In this document: positions 7,946 to 17,702 of the stretch, one piece after another
Layout: each line of letters begins with the position of its first letter
Numbering within the stretch: position 1 is the stretch's first letter
Virus record (IMG/VR): IMGVR_UViG_3300021138_000019
Coordinates: 1 to 64,000 of that record
Source: a virus
Strand: one strand, 5' to 3'
DNA length: 64,000 nucleotides
Position numbers and translations under genes: made by a program
The notes under the pieces: generated by a model
What the model saw: only the letters and a program-made list of their open reading frames with translations
Database searches by the model: none
What the model was told of the DNA's origin: nothing

Positions 7946-10900
7946 TGGGAATTAAAAGACTATCAATACAAACAACTGCTGATAGGACGGTTAGTAATCA
8001 AAATTTAATATTACCAACCGGCGGTTCTGTTTCGACCGCAGTGAATAGTATTGTTTATACTGATGCCAATTATAATACATTGACTGCAAATGCGGCGGCT
8101 ACAACATTTGGTAATTTTAGAATTATTGGTACAAATTTTGTAAATGGTGCTAATGTAATACTTGCTAATACAAGTTCTGGAACAATATCATCAATTGTAT
8201 CAAACACAACTTTTATAAGCTCTAATGAGATACGAGCCAACGTAAGTGTGACGGCTGGTAATTATGCACTTTATATTTTTAACCCTAATGGTACTGCCGC
8301 TATCTACTATTCCGGTGTCACATTTGAACCTTATCCTATTTGGACATCAACAAGTTATGCATCGTCCGGTACAGTTTACGTTCAATTATTAACATCTTCT
8401 ACTGCAATTGAACAGCCTATTACATATTCTTTAGTGTCAGGTACATTACCCACAGGTACAACATTGTCCGCTAATGGTTTGATCTCTGGTACTGCAACGG
8501 GTATTTCTGGTTTAGGACAAACATTTACGTTTACAGTTGCCGCAACAGACATATACAATGAAACTACTCAAGCAAGTATTTCATTGACGATCTCTTTAGG
8601 AGATCAATATTTTGATTATACAACATTGTTACTAAATGGTGAAACAAACACCACAACCTATATCGCTGATGCCAGCACAAATAATTTTGCATTAACAGTA
8701 AATGGTGCGGCAAATCCAAACAGATTTAGTCCATTATGGGGCGCAGGCTATTATGGTAATTATTTTGATGGTAGTACTGGGTATCTATCATTGCCTGCTA
8801 GTACACAATGGCTTATGTCCGGCAACTTTACATTAGAAGCCTGGATATATAGTACGAGTTTCCCCGCATTTTCTATAATATTTGATCAATGGTTTTCTAG
8901 CTCATCAGGTGTTGGTAATTGGCAATTGGGTCTTGCAACAGGTAAACCAACTTGGTATTATGACGGAAATAGTCTTATTTCAAGTTCAACTGCACTATCT
9001 CTTAATATATGGTACCATATGGCTGCAGTTAGATCAGGTACCACACTAACAATATATATCAATGGAACATCTGTTGCAACTGGAACATTTGCGGGAACTC
9101 CGGGTATAAATAATACATTATGGATAGGTTCACAACATTCGGGCGGGCCATTAGACTATTTCCCAGGTTATATTTCTAATGCCCGTATTGTTAATGGCAC
9201 CGCAGTCTACACCAGTGCATTTACACCACCTACTGCACCACTCACCGCAATAGCCAATACAGTATTGCTAACTTGTCAATCTAATCAATTCATAGACAAC
9301 TCAACAAATGCATTCGCACTAACGCCAAATGGTACAGTCAAAGTAGTGCCCAATCAACCATTTGGCGTATTACCTAGTGGTGTACAGAATTATGGTAGCA
9401 GTTTATTTGATGGATCAACTGGGTATTTGACAGTAAGTAGTAGTACAACATTTGCATTTGGTACAGGTAATTTCACAATAGAAGCCTGGGTTTACTTACA
9501 GTCATACCCAGCTAGTTCCGGTAGTACACCGTTTGGCACAACGAACGGAGCAACTTCAGGTTATTATTTTAATCTAGGACAAGATATCAATTCTTTGAGA
9601 TTTACATCAAATGCAAGTGGTTCATGGGCTGATAATTTAACTGTAACATCAGGAAATGGTATACCTTTATACACATGGACACATGTTGCTTTTGTAAGAA
9701 ATGGTGGCACACTAACAATATATAAAAATGGAATAAGCGTTGCAAGTGCTACAGGTGCTTCTGCCTACAATTTTACATCTCCGTCAAATGCCGGCTATAT
9801 TGGTTATGTTTCAAATGGTATATCATCTCAATATTTTAATGGATATTTTAGCAATATTAGAGTAGTTAGTTCCGCAGTTTATACTACTAATTTTACACCA
9901 CCGACAACACCACTAACAGCAATCAGTAATACCTCACTACTAACATTACAATACAAAAATGGTGTAAACAACAACACTTTCTATGATGATAGTGTGAATA
10001 ACTTTGCATTAACCAGAACTGGCACGCCCACACAGGGCACATTCTCACCATTCAGTCAGGCTGGTTGGAGTTACTATTTTGCTGGAGGTAGCAATTGGGT
10101 ATCTGCTAACTCTTCGCCAATCTCTACTACAAATTCAACATTCACTGTGGAAGGTTGGATTTATATGACAGCAGTACCAGTTGGCACTACTCCTTGTGTT
10201 ATAGGTGATATGACTCCTGGTGGTAATAACGACAGTTGGAGTTTTGGACCAATGGGCAGTAGTCCTGTTGTTTCTTTTTACTGGTATGATGGTGCCGCAA
10301 AAACAGTTTCAGGTAATACCGTAATGTCATTGAATACCTGGTATCACATCGCAGTATCAATAAATGCAAATGCCATATCGATGTATGTAAATGGAGTTCA
10401 ACAGACATTAACTGGTACTACAACACTAACTAATAGAACCGGTTCTGTAGGATATATAGGATTAGGAGAATGGACCTCAGCAGTATCAGCTTATTACATC
10501 GGGTACGCTAGTAGCCTAAGGATATCTAATATTGCACTATATTCTTCATCGTTTACTCCACCGACTACTACTTTTACTACATCATCTAACACAGTATTTT
10601 TAACAGCACAGAGTAATAGATTCGTTGATTTATCGACAAACAACTACACTTTAACACCAACAGGTGCATCGGTACAGGCATTCTCACCTTTTCCGCCTAG
10701 TGCAACCTACTCAGTAGCTACTAACGGTGGATCGATGTATTTTGGATCAAGTTCAGATAATGTCGGCCAGGCATCGACCACCGCCTGGGTATTTGGTGGA
10801 GATTTTACCATTGAAGGATGGTTCTATTTCCTACCTGCAGGAGCAGGCACTTCTCGAAGTGTTGTTAATACATCAGGCGGTAACGTGTATTTGAACACCG

Positions 10901-11844
10901 ACAATACACTGCATTATGTGTTTCAATCGGTTACAGATTTTGCCAGCAGTCAAGTGGTAAATGCCGGTCAATGGGTTCACCTTGTGGTGTGTAGGAATGG
11001 TGGGACTTATAGATTCTTTGTAAATGGAAATATGACTATATCTACGGGTAGTTCATCATCTATCCCTGCTACAGCCGGAATAAACGTGGGAACCAGTGCG
11101 TTTTATGCTCACGGTGTAAAAATCACTAATGGAGTTTCACTGTATAATTCTTCATTTGCTATCCCAACTACAATTACAACTGGTACATCAACTAATTCTT
11201 TAATATTATTAGCTACTAATTCGGGTATCCAAGATGCTACTGGCAAAAACAACTTGATTACCTTCGGTACTACAAAGACGCAGTCGAACACAGTTAAGTA
11301 TGGTACTGGTGCAATGTATTTTGATGGGTCTAGTTTTATTAACAGTCCTGCTGTAAACGGATACGGTACTGGTGATTTTGGTACAGGGGATTTTACCGTA
11401 GAATTTTGGATGAACAATAGTATGAGTTCGGGTTCTTTTATATCGGTATTAGGAACACAAGATATTCCAGGAAATGCTACAGCTGGCATGTGGAGGGTAT
11501 CTATAAGGGGAAATGCCACTCCTGGTATCTTATTTGATTATACTAATGGTAGTGCATTTACGGATGTAACATTTACAACGACCAGCTACAACGACGGAAC
11601 TTGGCATCATGTAGCAGTAACTAGAGCTTCGGGTAGTGTCAGGGCATTTGTTGACGGAACTCAAGTAGGAACTACGCAATCAATTACGCAAAATTTAAAT
11701 TCTGGTCAAAAGATTTACATAGGTTATCAACCACAAGATGGTGTTTATTACACTGGTTATCTTGATGATATTAGAATTACTAAAGGTATTGCTAGATATA
11801 CTACAAACTTCACCCCACCATCAACTACATTTTTAACACAATAA
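7945..11844 (+). CDS. Giant adhesin with five LamG-like lectin domains (copy 1)
   Basis: A 1299-residue protein. N-terminal ~70-130 resembles an IPT/TIG Ig-like domain, and ~130-215 a putative Ig domain (LPTGTTLSANGLISGTATG). Then come five concanavalin A/LamG-like domains whose FDGSxGYL-type first strands start near residues 273, 488, 710, 930 and 1123, each with a GxFTxExWxY segment and a WxHxAxxRxG strand. This fold typically binds glycans, so host-surface binding is inferred. Paralogue of 12949-16896, with an 84-bp block of identical DNA. Its stop codon lies inside a late-promoter octamer. Confidence 0.75.
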   Translation: MGIKRLSIQTTADRTVSNQNLILPTGGSVSTAVNSIVYTDANYNTLTANAAATTFGNFRIIGTNFVNGANVILANTSSGTISSIVSNTTFISSNEIRANVSVTAGNYALYIFNPNGTAAIYYSGVTFEPYPIWTSTSYASSGTVYVQLLTSSTAIEQPITYSLVSGTLPTGTTLSANGLISGTATGISGLGQTFTFTVAATDIYNETTQASISLTISLGDQYFDYTTLLLNGETNTTTYIADASTNNFALTVNGAANPNRFSPLWGAGYYGNYFDGSTGYLSLPASTQWLMSGNFTLEAWIYSTSFPAFSIIFDQWFSSSSGVGNWQLGLATGKPTWYYDGNSLISSSTALSLNIWYHMAAVRSGTTLTIYINGTSVATGTFAGTPGINNTLWIGSQHSGGPLDYFPGYISNARIVNGTAVYTSAFTPPTAPLTAIANTVLLTCQSNQFIDNSTNAFALTPNGTVKVVPNQPFGVLPSGVQNYGSSLFDGSTGYLTVSSSTTFAFGTGNFTIEAWVYLQSYPASSGSTPFGTTNGATSGYYFNLGQDINSLRFTSNASGSWADNLTVTSGNGIPLYTWTHVAFVRNGGTLTIYKNGISVASATGASAYNFTSPSNAGYIGYVSNGISSQYFNGYFSNIRVVSSAVYTTNFTPPTTPLTAISNTSLLTLQYKNGVNNNTFYDDSVNNFALTRTGTPTQGTFSPFSQAGWSYYFAGGSNWVSANSSPISTTNSTFTVEGWIYMTAVPVGTTPCVIGDMTPGGNNDSWSFGPMGSSPVVSFYWYDGAAKTVSGNTVMSLNTWYHIAVSINANAISMYVNGVQQTLTGTTTLTNRTGSVGYIGLGEWTSAVSAYYIGYASSLRISNIALYSSSFTPPTTTFTTSSNTVFLTAQSNRFVDLSTNNYTLTPTGASVQAFSPFPPSATYSVATNGGSMYFGSSSDNVGQASTTAWVFGGDFTIEGWFYFLPAGAGTSRSVVNTSGGNVYLNTDNTLHYVFQSVTDFASSQVVNAGQWVHLVVCRNGGTYRFFVNGNMTISTGSSSSIPATAGINVGTSAFYAHGVKITNGVSLYNSSFAIPTTITTGTSTNSLILLATNSGIQDATGKNNLITFGTTKTQSNTVKYGTGAMYFDGSSFINSPAVNGYGTGDFGTGDFTVEFWMNNSMSSGSFISVLGTQDIPGNATAGMWRVSIRGNATPGILFDYTNGSAFTDVTFTTTSYNDGTWHHVAVTRASGSVRAFVDGTQVGTTQSITQNLNSGQKIYIGYQPQDGVYYTGYLDDIRITKGIARYTTNFTPPSTTFLTQ
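9975..10058 (+). repeat. 84-bp block identical to 14952-15035
   Basis: Every base of 9975-10058 matches 14952-15035, although the two lectin genes are clearly diverged on both sides. It encodes the linker before the third LamG domain. A shorter 43-bp identity links 9218-9260 with 14240-14282. Confidence 0.9.
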
Positions 11845-11847
11845 ATA
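11840..11847 (+). promoter_or_regulatory. T4-type late promoter candidate over stop codon
   Basis: AATAAATA contains the TAA stop (11842-11844) of the lectin gene and lies 20 nt upstream of the ATG at 11868, which has a strong AAGGAGG site. Confidence 0.55.
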
Positions 11848-11867
11848 GACTATAAGGAGGAATTGAA

Positions 11868-12263
11868 ATGAATCATTTTGCACAGATAGATGCTAACAAC
11901 GTTGTTACTAGAGTTATTGTCGTTGAACAAGACATGGTAAACACTGGTCTATTTGGTGAACCCAATACATTTATTCAAACTTCATATAATACAAGAAACG
12001 GTATTCACTATGATCCTACAACACAACAACCTGATGGTGGTTTGGCGTTAAGATATCGTTATGCAGGTATTGGTATGATTTATGATTCCGGTAATGATGT
12101 TTTTGCGCTGGCCAAACCGACAGGTATGGACAGTTGGGTTTATTCAAGCAATACATGGTCTTGGCAGCCACCAACAGAAATGCCTACAGATGCAGTTTTT
12201 CCAAGTTATTATGATTGGGATGAAGCGAACACATCTTGGGTTTTAATAACAGTAACAGAATAA
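11868..12263 (+). CDS. Conserved phage structural protein
   Basis: A 131-residue protein opening with HFAQIDANNVVTRVIVVEQD and continuing with FGEPNTFIQTSYNTRNGIHYD, a module I recognise from tail-region proteins of cyanophages and other marine T4-like phages. It is Trp-rich near the C-terminus (SWVYSSNTWSWQPP). AAGGAGG 7 nt before the ATG is one of the strongest ribosome-binding sites here, suggesting high expression. Exact virion location is unknown. Confidence 0.6.
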   Translation: MNHFAQIDANNVVTRVIVVEQDMVNTGLFGEPNTFIQTSYNTRNGIHYDPTTQQPDGGLALRYRYAGIGMIYDSGNDVFALAKPTGMDSWVYSSNTWSWQPPTEMPTDAVFPSYYDWDEANTSWVLITVTE

Positions 12264-12266
12264 TAA

Positions 12267-12599
12267 ATGGCATTTCCAACCTCACCTACGAACGGGCAGT
12301 TAGCCACACTTAATGGCACTACGTATCAATACAGTAGTACTACAACATCGTGGGCGAGAGTTCCTCAAAGTATTAGGATTACTTACACCTCAGGTCCTAC
12401 ACCACCCACAAATCCTCTTCAAGGTGACCAGTGGTATAACAACACGACTGATGTGCTTTACGAATACACGAATGATACAGTTTCATCTTATTGGTTAGAT
12501 ATACAGACGCCAGCATTTGTTGGTTCAAACGCAACAACAGTTACAGGAGTATCGACAGGTAAATCACTTGCAATGTCGGTATTATTCGGAGCACAATAA
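12267..12599 (+). CDS. Small modular tail protein (PTNGQ family)
   Basis: A 110-residue protein. The N-terminus (FPTSPTNGQLATLNGTTYQYSS) is shared with the genes at 16923 and 18684; the middle (GDQWYNNTTDVLYEY) is shared with 6905 and 16923. The stop overlaps the next start (TAATG at 12597-12601). These short modules look like interchangeable capping or attachment domains for the large adhesins beside them; that role is inferred. Confidence 0.55.
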   Translation: MAFPTSPTNGQLATLNGTTYQYSSTTTSWARVPQSIRITYTSGPTPPTNPLQGDQWYNNTTDVLYEYTNDTVSSYWLDIQTPAFVGSNATTVTGVSTGKSLAMSVLFGAQ

Positions 12600-12949
12600 T
12601 GACAACCCCTAATCTAGTTCAAATTAATTATCTAAATGGTAACACAGCAGTTCAAAACGTTACGACAACTGCAACTGCTATTATTTCAAATGCAAATAAT
12701 TCAAATCAATTGTTTAGAGTTGACAGTTTAGTTGTTGCAAATTATTCCACAAACGTTCAATATGTTACAGCAGATATATACAGAAACAACGTACCTTACA
12801 TCATCGTTTCAAATATTTCAATGCCGGCAAACACAACGTTTGGCGTATTTGATAGAATCTTTTATGCAAATGAAGGTGATGCTATTCGTCTAACAGCAAG
12901 TAACAACGGAACACTTCAAGCAGTTGCTACATACGAGGTAATGGGTTAA
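12599..12949 (+). CDS. Small beta-rich tail accessory protein
   Basis: A 116-residue protein (NLVQINYLNGNTAVQNV...DSLVVANYSTNVQYVTADIYRN...FDRIFYANEGDAIRLTASNNG). It occupies the same place before a giant lectin gene as 7616-7945 does before copy 1, though sequence similarity is weak. It overlaps the next gene by one base (TAATG). Probably a virion protein; no family recognised. Confidence 0.5.
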   Translation: MTTPNLVQINYLNGNTAVQNVTTTATAIISNANNSNQLFRVDSLVVANYSTNVQYVTADIYRNNVPYIIVSNISMPANTTFGVFDRIFYANEGDAIRLTASNNGTLQAVATYEVMG

Positions 12950-15900
12950 TGTTTAATGGTGGATTCAAAGGCATAAGAGCGGCTGATGGCGCTGGCTTTG
13001 TCACGACTAAAGATGTTGCCGTTCAGCAAAGTAGTCCACAACCTAAGATAACTTCTTGGGCATATACCAATGGTGCTTATGTACCATATCCCGATACTGC
13101 TATTGCTGGTGGTGAAACTATAGTTATTTACGGTTCAGGTTTTCAAAATAATGCTAACGTAGTTATTGGTGCCACAACAGTTACAAGCTCAAGACTCGAC
13201 CCAAACAGAATTACATTTACGGCACCTTCTTTAAGCCCAGGTTCTTATCCCCTTTATGTTGCAAATCCTGGCGGTGGTACAGCAGTCTATTTACCAGGTG
13301 TTGTATACAACAGTTATCCTGTATGGAATTCGACTTCTTATGCAAACACATTTACCACAGCAACATCTTCAGTAGCTTTTAATTTAAATGCAACAGATTC
13401 TGCAACTCTTACATTCTCGTTACAATCAGGGTCAAGTTTACCAACAGGTTTAACTTTAGCGGCTAATGGATACATTTCAGGAACAACAACAGTATCAAGT
13501 ACAACAGTATACAATTTTACTGTCATTGCAACAGATTCATATGCACAAGCAACTCAAGCATCTATAACATATACGATTACTTTAAATGTTTCGGACACAT
13601 TTTTTAATTATACAACATTGTTACTAAATGGTGAAACAACTACAAACACATATATTCAAGACTTTAGTACAAACAACTACGCATTAACTGCCTCCGGTAA
13701 TGCAAACCCAAACAGATTCTCCCCATATTGGGGTAACGGTTATTATGGTGTGAGTTTTGATGGTAGTAGCGGGTATATGTATGTTGCTTCAGCGACACCG
13801 TTGAATCTTTCATCGGGGGATTTTACTATTGAATGCTGGTTTTATTTGATTACGGGATCAAAAACAAACGAAATTTTAAATAAAGATGGGGTTAATGGGT
13901 CATCATATTCACAGTATGAAATATATGTTAGTTCTTCAAATACACTAATAGTGAATTTAGGAAACGGTAATGGGGTATCACCTACAGACACAGATTATGG
14001 GGCAAGCACCAGTGTATCTTTAAACACTTGGCATCATGTTGTGTGTCAGCGAACAGGTACAACTATTTCTGTTTATTTTGATGGAACCAGAGTTACTAAC
14101 ACCGCACAAGTTATTAACATGACCGATGGTGGTAAGGCTTTGGTATTAGGCCATCAATCAGGTGCATCCTCAGACTATTTTGCTGGTTACATATCTAATA
14201 TGCGTATCGTTAAAGGAACAGCAGTATATTCTGGGTCGTCATTTACACCACCTACTGCACCACTCACCGCAATAGCCAATACTGCTTTGTTAACTTGTCA
14301 ATCTGCAAACTTTATAGACAATTCAACAAATGCATACACAATAACCGCAACTGGTACAGTCAAAGTAGCTTCCAATCAACCATTTGGTACAGTGCCCAGC
14401 GGTGTACAGAATTATGGTAGTGCGCTGGTTGATGGTGGTACTACCAGTTATATATCAGTGCCAGGGTCAACCTCATTGGGTTCCGGTAGTTGGACTATAG
14501 AGGCATGGGCATACTTTACAAATACAAGTTCATCCTATGATGGTATAATATGTACCGGTCCTCAAGGTACTATTCAGGCTTTTATATCAAAAGGTGATGC
14601 TGGATTGACTGATGGAGTTGGTTCAAGTGCCGGAATTACATATACCACAACTTATTTTCAATGGTCGCACTATGCTCTTGTGTGTAATGGGACCACATTG
14701 TATATGTACATCAACGGTGTATTGGTAGGATCAACCGCAAGAACATACATTCCATACGGAACAACTCCCGTAATTGGTAGAAGATTTGCAAATCTAACCA
14801 GTTATGCAATGAATGGATACATTTCAAATGCTAGAATAGTTCCTGGAACCGCAGTCTACACGAGTGCATTTACACCACCAACTGCCCCATTAACTGCAAT
14901 CACAAACACCTCTTTGTTAACATTACAATACAAGAATGGCTCAAACAATAGCACTTTCTATGATGATAGTGTGAATAACTTTGCATTAACCAGAACTGGC
15001 ACGCCCACACAGGGCACATTCTCACCATTCAGTCAAACCGGATGGAGCACATTCATAGGATATGGCGCATATGGATATATGAATGTCCCTGCTAACACCG
15101 GGTATGATATAACTACGGGTGACTTTACTGTTGAATTCTGGGCTAACTTTTCAACATGGAATACAATGGGTTCCTCTGGTATGGTTATAGCTACTAATTT
15201 TGGTAGCAGTAGCGGATGGAGCATAGGATTTAATGGCGGAGTCGGTTCTAGTATGTGCTGGCAAACATGGAACGCCGGTGCGGCAGTTTCCAATCTCGCT
15301 ACCACTGGTATTGTAGCAGGTACAAATTTTCAACTTGGTCAATGGAATCATTTTACTGTTATGCAAAAGACAGGTACATTATATTTCTTTCTCAATGGAG
15401 TTATGACGTATTCAGTTGCAGCCGGAGCTTCTGTTCCAGCTGGAAATGCATTATACTTTGGAGTATATGCACAGAACCTTGATTATGCAGGTAACCCATA
15501 TTTTTATTTAAGTAATTTTAGGATAGTTAAAGGCACTGCGGTATATACCACAACCAATTTTACTCCATCTACTTCCCCGTTGACCGCTATATCAGGTACA
15601 ACTTTGTTAATATGTCAAAATAATAGACATCTAGATAATAGCAGTATAAATGCTGTAATAACTCCGACTAGTTCAGGTACTTATCCAATAATACAACCAT
15701 TCTCACCCTTTGCACCGGGTGTAGTATATTCATCAGCGAACAATGGTGGTAGTATATACTTTAATGGATCAACAGATTATTTAACTACACCCTCAACAGT
15801 TAATATTAGTACAGGTAATTTTACATGCGAGGTTTGGTTTTATTTGACATCTACATCTGTATCAGGTCCTGGTATTTTGTGTGGAACAGCAACTGGTAGT

Positions 15901-16896
15901 ATTCAATTTGCAATATACGGAACAGCAGGTATTGGTTTGGCGTCACAAGGTGTTAGCTGGTTATTTAACACTACTTCTGGTATATATTTAAACACATGGT
16001 ATCATGTTGTGTTGTGTAGGGGTGGAACTGGAACAAATCAAACAAGTTTATTTTTAAATGGCACCCGTATTTTAAATGGTACAGTAACAGCAAATTTTGG
16101 AAACTATACGCTCGCCGTAGGTGCAGTTGGCACCTCATATCCTTTTCCAGGTTATATTTCAAATTTAAAATTTACAAATGGTGTTGATTTATTTGGTTAC
16201 AGCAATACAACTATACCAGTACCCACTGCACCACCTACCCCTACTGCAAATACCTCATTGTTGTTGTTGGGAACCAACACAGGTATCCAAGATGCTACTG
16301 GTAAAAATGATATACTTACAACAGGATCTGTATTGACTCAATCAAATACTGTCAAATTTGGTACTGGATCTATGTATTTTAACTCTAGTGCTTCAAGTTA
16401 TGCAACAGTTCCATTGAGTACCGCCATACAAACTATTACTGGAAACTTTACACTAGAGTTTTGGTTGAATCCTTTAACATTATCTGGAACAGTTGGATTG
16501 ATGGGTCAAAGGTCAGTAGAATCAAATTATTGCCCAATTTTATTAGAATTTAGCGGTAGTACTTTACAACTTTACGTTTCGACAACAGGTACTTCATGGG
16601 CGGTAAGTGCTTTAGGTAGTGGATCTTTGTCAACAAATACATGGACACATGTTGCTATAACAAGAAGTGGAACTACTGTATATTATTTTATAAATGGTAC
16701 ATCTGTTGGTTCAACAGGAACTGCAAGTGGTCCTCTAATGACTCCAGTATCTCCTTTGTATATTGGTAGAGATTCTGGTTCTCCTTCTGCGGACGGTTAT
16801 TTCAACGGTTACATAGACGAATTTAGAATCACTAACGGTGTTGCTAGGTATACTGGCAACTTTACCCCACCAGCAACTACATTTTTAGCACAATAA
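12949..16896 (+). CDS. Giant adhesin with five LamG-like lectin domains (copy 2)
   Basis: A 1315-residue paralogue of 7945-11844 with the same order: an IPT/TIG-like domain (~45-115, GGETIVIYGSGFQNNANVVI), a putative Ig domain (~125-205, LPTGLTLAANGYISGTTTV), then five LamG-like domains starting near residues 269, 492, 700, 934 and 1141. Ligand-facing loops differ from copy 1 while linkers are nearly identical, in places at the DNA level. Predicted glycan-binding adhesin. The stop codon is inside a late-promoter octamer. Confidence 0.75.
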   Translation: MFNGGFKGIRAADGAGFVTTKDVAVQQSSPQPKITSWAYTNGAYVPYPDTAIAGGETIVIYGSGFQNNANVVIGATTVTSSRLDPNRITFTAPSLSPGSYPLYVANPGGGTAVYLPGVVYNSYPVWNSTSYANTFTTATSSVAFNLNATDSATLTFSLQSGSSLPTGLTLAANGYISGTTTVSSTTVYNFTVIATDSYAQATQASITYTITLNVSDTFFNYTTLLLNGETTTNTYIQDFSTNNYALTASGNANPNRFSPYWGNGYYGVSFDGSSGYMYVASATPLNLSSGDFTIECWFYLITGSKTNEILNKDGVNGSSYSQYEIYVSSSNTLIVNLGNGNGVSPTDTDYGASTSVSLNTWHHVVCQRTGTTISVYFDGTRVTNTAQVINMTDGGKALVLGHQSGASSDYFAGYISNMRIVKGTAVYSGSSFTPPTAPLTAIANTALLTCQSANFIDNSTNAYTITATGTVKVASNQPFGTVPSGVQNYGSALVDGGTTSYISVPGSTSLGSGSWTIEAWAYFTNTSSSYDGIICTGPQGTIQAFISKGDAGLTDGVGSSAGITYTTTYFQWSHYALVCNGTTLYMYINGVLVGSTARTYIPYGTTPVIGRRFANLTSYAMNGYISNARIVPGTAVYTSAFTPPTAPLTAITNTSLLTLQYKNGSNNSTFYDDSVNNFALTRTGTPTQGTFSPFSQTGWSTFIGYGAYGYMNVPANTGYDITTGDFTVEFWANFSTWNTMGSSGMVIATNFGSSSGWSIGFNGGVGSSMCWQTWNAGAAVSNLATTGIVAGTNFQLGQWNHFTVMQKTGTLYFFLNGVMTYSVAAGASVPAGNALYFGVYAQNLDYAGNPYFYLSNFRIVKGTAVYTTTNFTPSTSPLTAISGTTLLICQNNRHLDNSSINAVITPTSSGTYPIIQPFSPFAPGVVYSSANNGGSIYFNGSTDYLTTPSTVNISTGNFTCEVWFYLTSTSVSGPGILCGTATGSIQFAIYGTAGIGLASQGVSWLFNTTSGIYLNTWYHVVLCRGGTGTNQTSLFLNGTRILNGTVTANFGNYTLAVGAVGTSYPFPGYISNLKFTNGVDLFGYSNTTIPVPTAPPTPTANTSLLLLGTNTGIQDATGKNDILTTGSVLTQSNTVKFGTGSMYFNSSASSYATVPLSTAIQTITGNFTLEFWLNPLTLSGTVGLMGQRSVESNYCPILLEFSGSTLQLYVSTTGTSWAVSALGSGSLSTNTWTHVAITRSGTTVYYFINGTSVGSTGTASGPLMTPVSPLYIGRDSGSPSADGYFNGYIDEFRITNGVARYTGNFTPPATTFLAQ
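14952..15035 (+). repeat. 84-bp block identical to 9975-10058
   Basis: Second copy of the identical block between the paralogous lectin genes; see 9975-10058. Confidence 0.9.
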
Positions 16897-16899
16897 ATA
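16892..16899 (+). promoter_or_regulatory. T4-type late promoter candidate over stop codon
   Basis: AATAAATA contains the TAA stop (16894-16896) of lectin copy 2 and is 23 nt before the ATG at 16923. Confidence 0.5.
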
Positions 16900-16922
16900 G
16901 AAGATAACTCAACTAAGATATC

Positions 16923-17702
16923 ATGTCATTTCCAGTCGCATCATCAAACGGTCAAACAGCATTAGTTAACGGCATCACGTATGCCTGGAACTCTTCTATT
17001 GGTACTTGGACTCGTCAACAGGCTTATCTTGGTCAAATAATTGTTTCTAATACTGCACCATCAATCAATGTTGTCGGCACTCAGTGGTATTCTCAAACTG
17101 ATGATGTTATCTATGAATGGACTACGAGTAATGGTTCTAATTTCTTTTGGCTTGATATTACTTCTTCTGCGGTAGTTTCAAATGTTGCAATTTCTTCTTA
17201 TCTTGCTAACACAGTATCAAATACTTCAAATACTATTGCGAATACTGCAAATAGCCTTATAATAACACAAGAATCTCTTTCAGTTGCAAACGTTTTTGCG
17301 GCTGGTGGTGCGGCAAATACCGCAAATGCCTCTTTTAATAATTCCAATGCCGCTTTTAGTGCCGCAAATTCGGCATTGATTCTTTCACAGAATCCACAGA
17401 CTACAAACTATACACTTCAATTAAGTGATTCGGGTAAACACATTTATAATACTGGTTCTGGTGGACAAATCATTACAGTTCCAAACAATGGTACAGTATC
17501 ATGGCAAATTGGTACAACAATTGTTTTAGTTTATGGGGCTAACAATGCCGCTATGAATATTCAAGCCGCTACAGGTGTGACAATGTATCTCGCTAATAGT
17601 TATATACAAAAAAGTTATGCGAATTTATACGCATGGGGTGTGGGTTCTCTTTTAAATGTTGGTGCTAATACATGGTTCATTAATGGTTCAGGAGTGACCT
17701 AA
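16923..17702 (+). CDS. Modular tail protein (PTNGQ-like N-terminus, AN repeats)
   Basis: A 259-residue protein. Residues 1-35 (FPVASSNGQTALVNGITYAWNSS) belong to the module shared with 12267 and 18684. Residues ~45-75 contain the QWYSQTDDVIYEW segment. Residues ~85-155 are Asn/Ala-rich helical repeats. The C-terminal ~100 residues (NYTLQLSDSGKHIYNTGSGGQIITVPNNG) resemble beta-structured fibre tip domains. The stop is followed immediately by the ATG of the glycine-rich gene, suggesting a pair. Inferred fibre shaft that carries the glycine-rich tip. Confidence 0.55.
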   Translation: MSFPVASSNGQTALVNGITYAWNSSIGTWTRQQAYLGQIIVSNTAPSINVVGTQWYSQTDDVIYEWTTSNGSNFFWLDITSSAVVSNVAISSYLANTVSNTSNTIANTANSLIITQESLSVANVFAAGGAANTANASFNNSNAAFSAANSALILSQNPQTTNYTLQLSDSGKHIYNTGSGGQIITVPNNGTVSWQIGTTIVLVYGANNAAMNIQAATGVTMYLANSYIQKSYANLYAWGVGSLLNVGANTWFINGSGVT

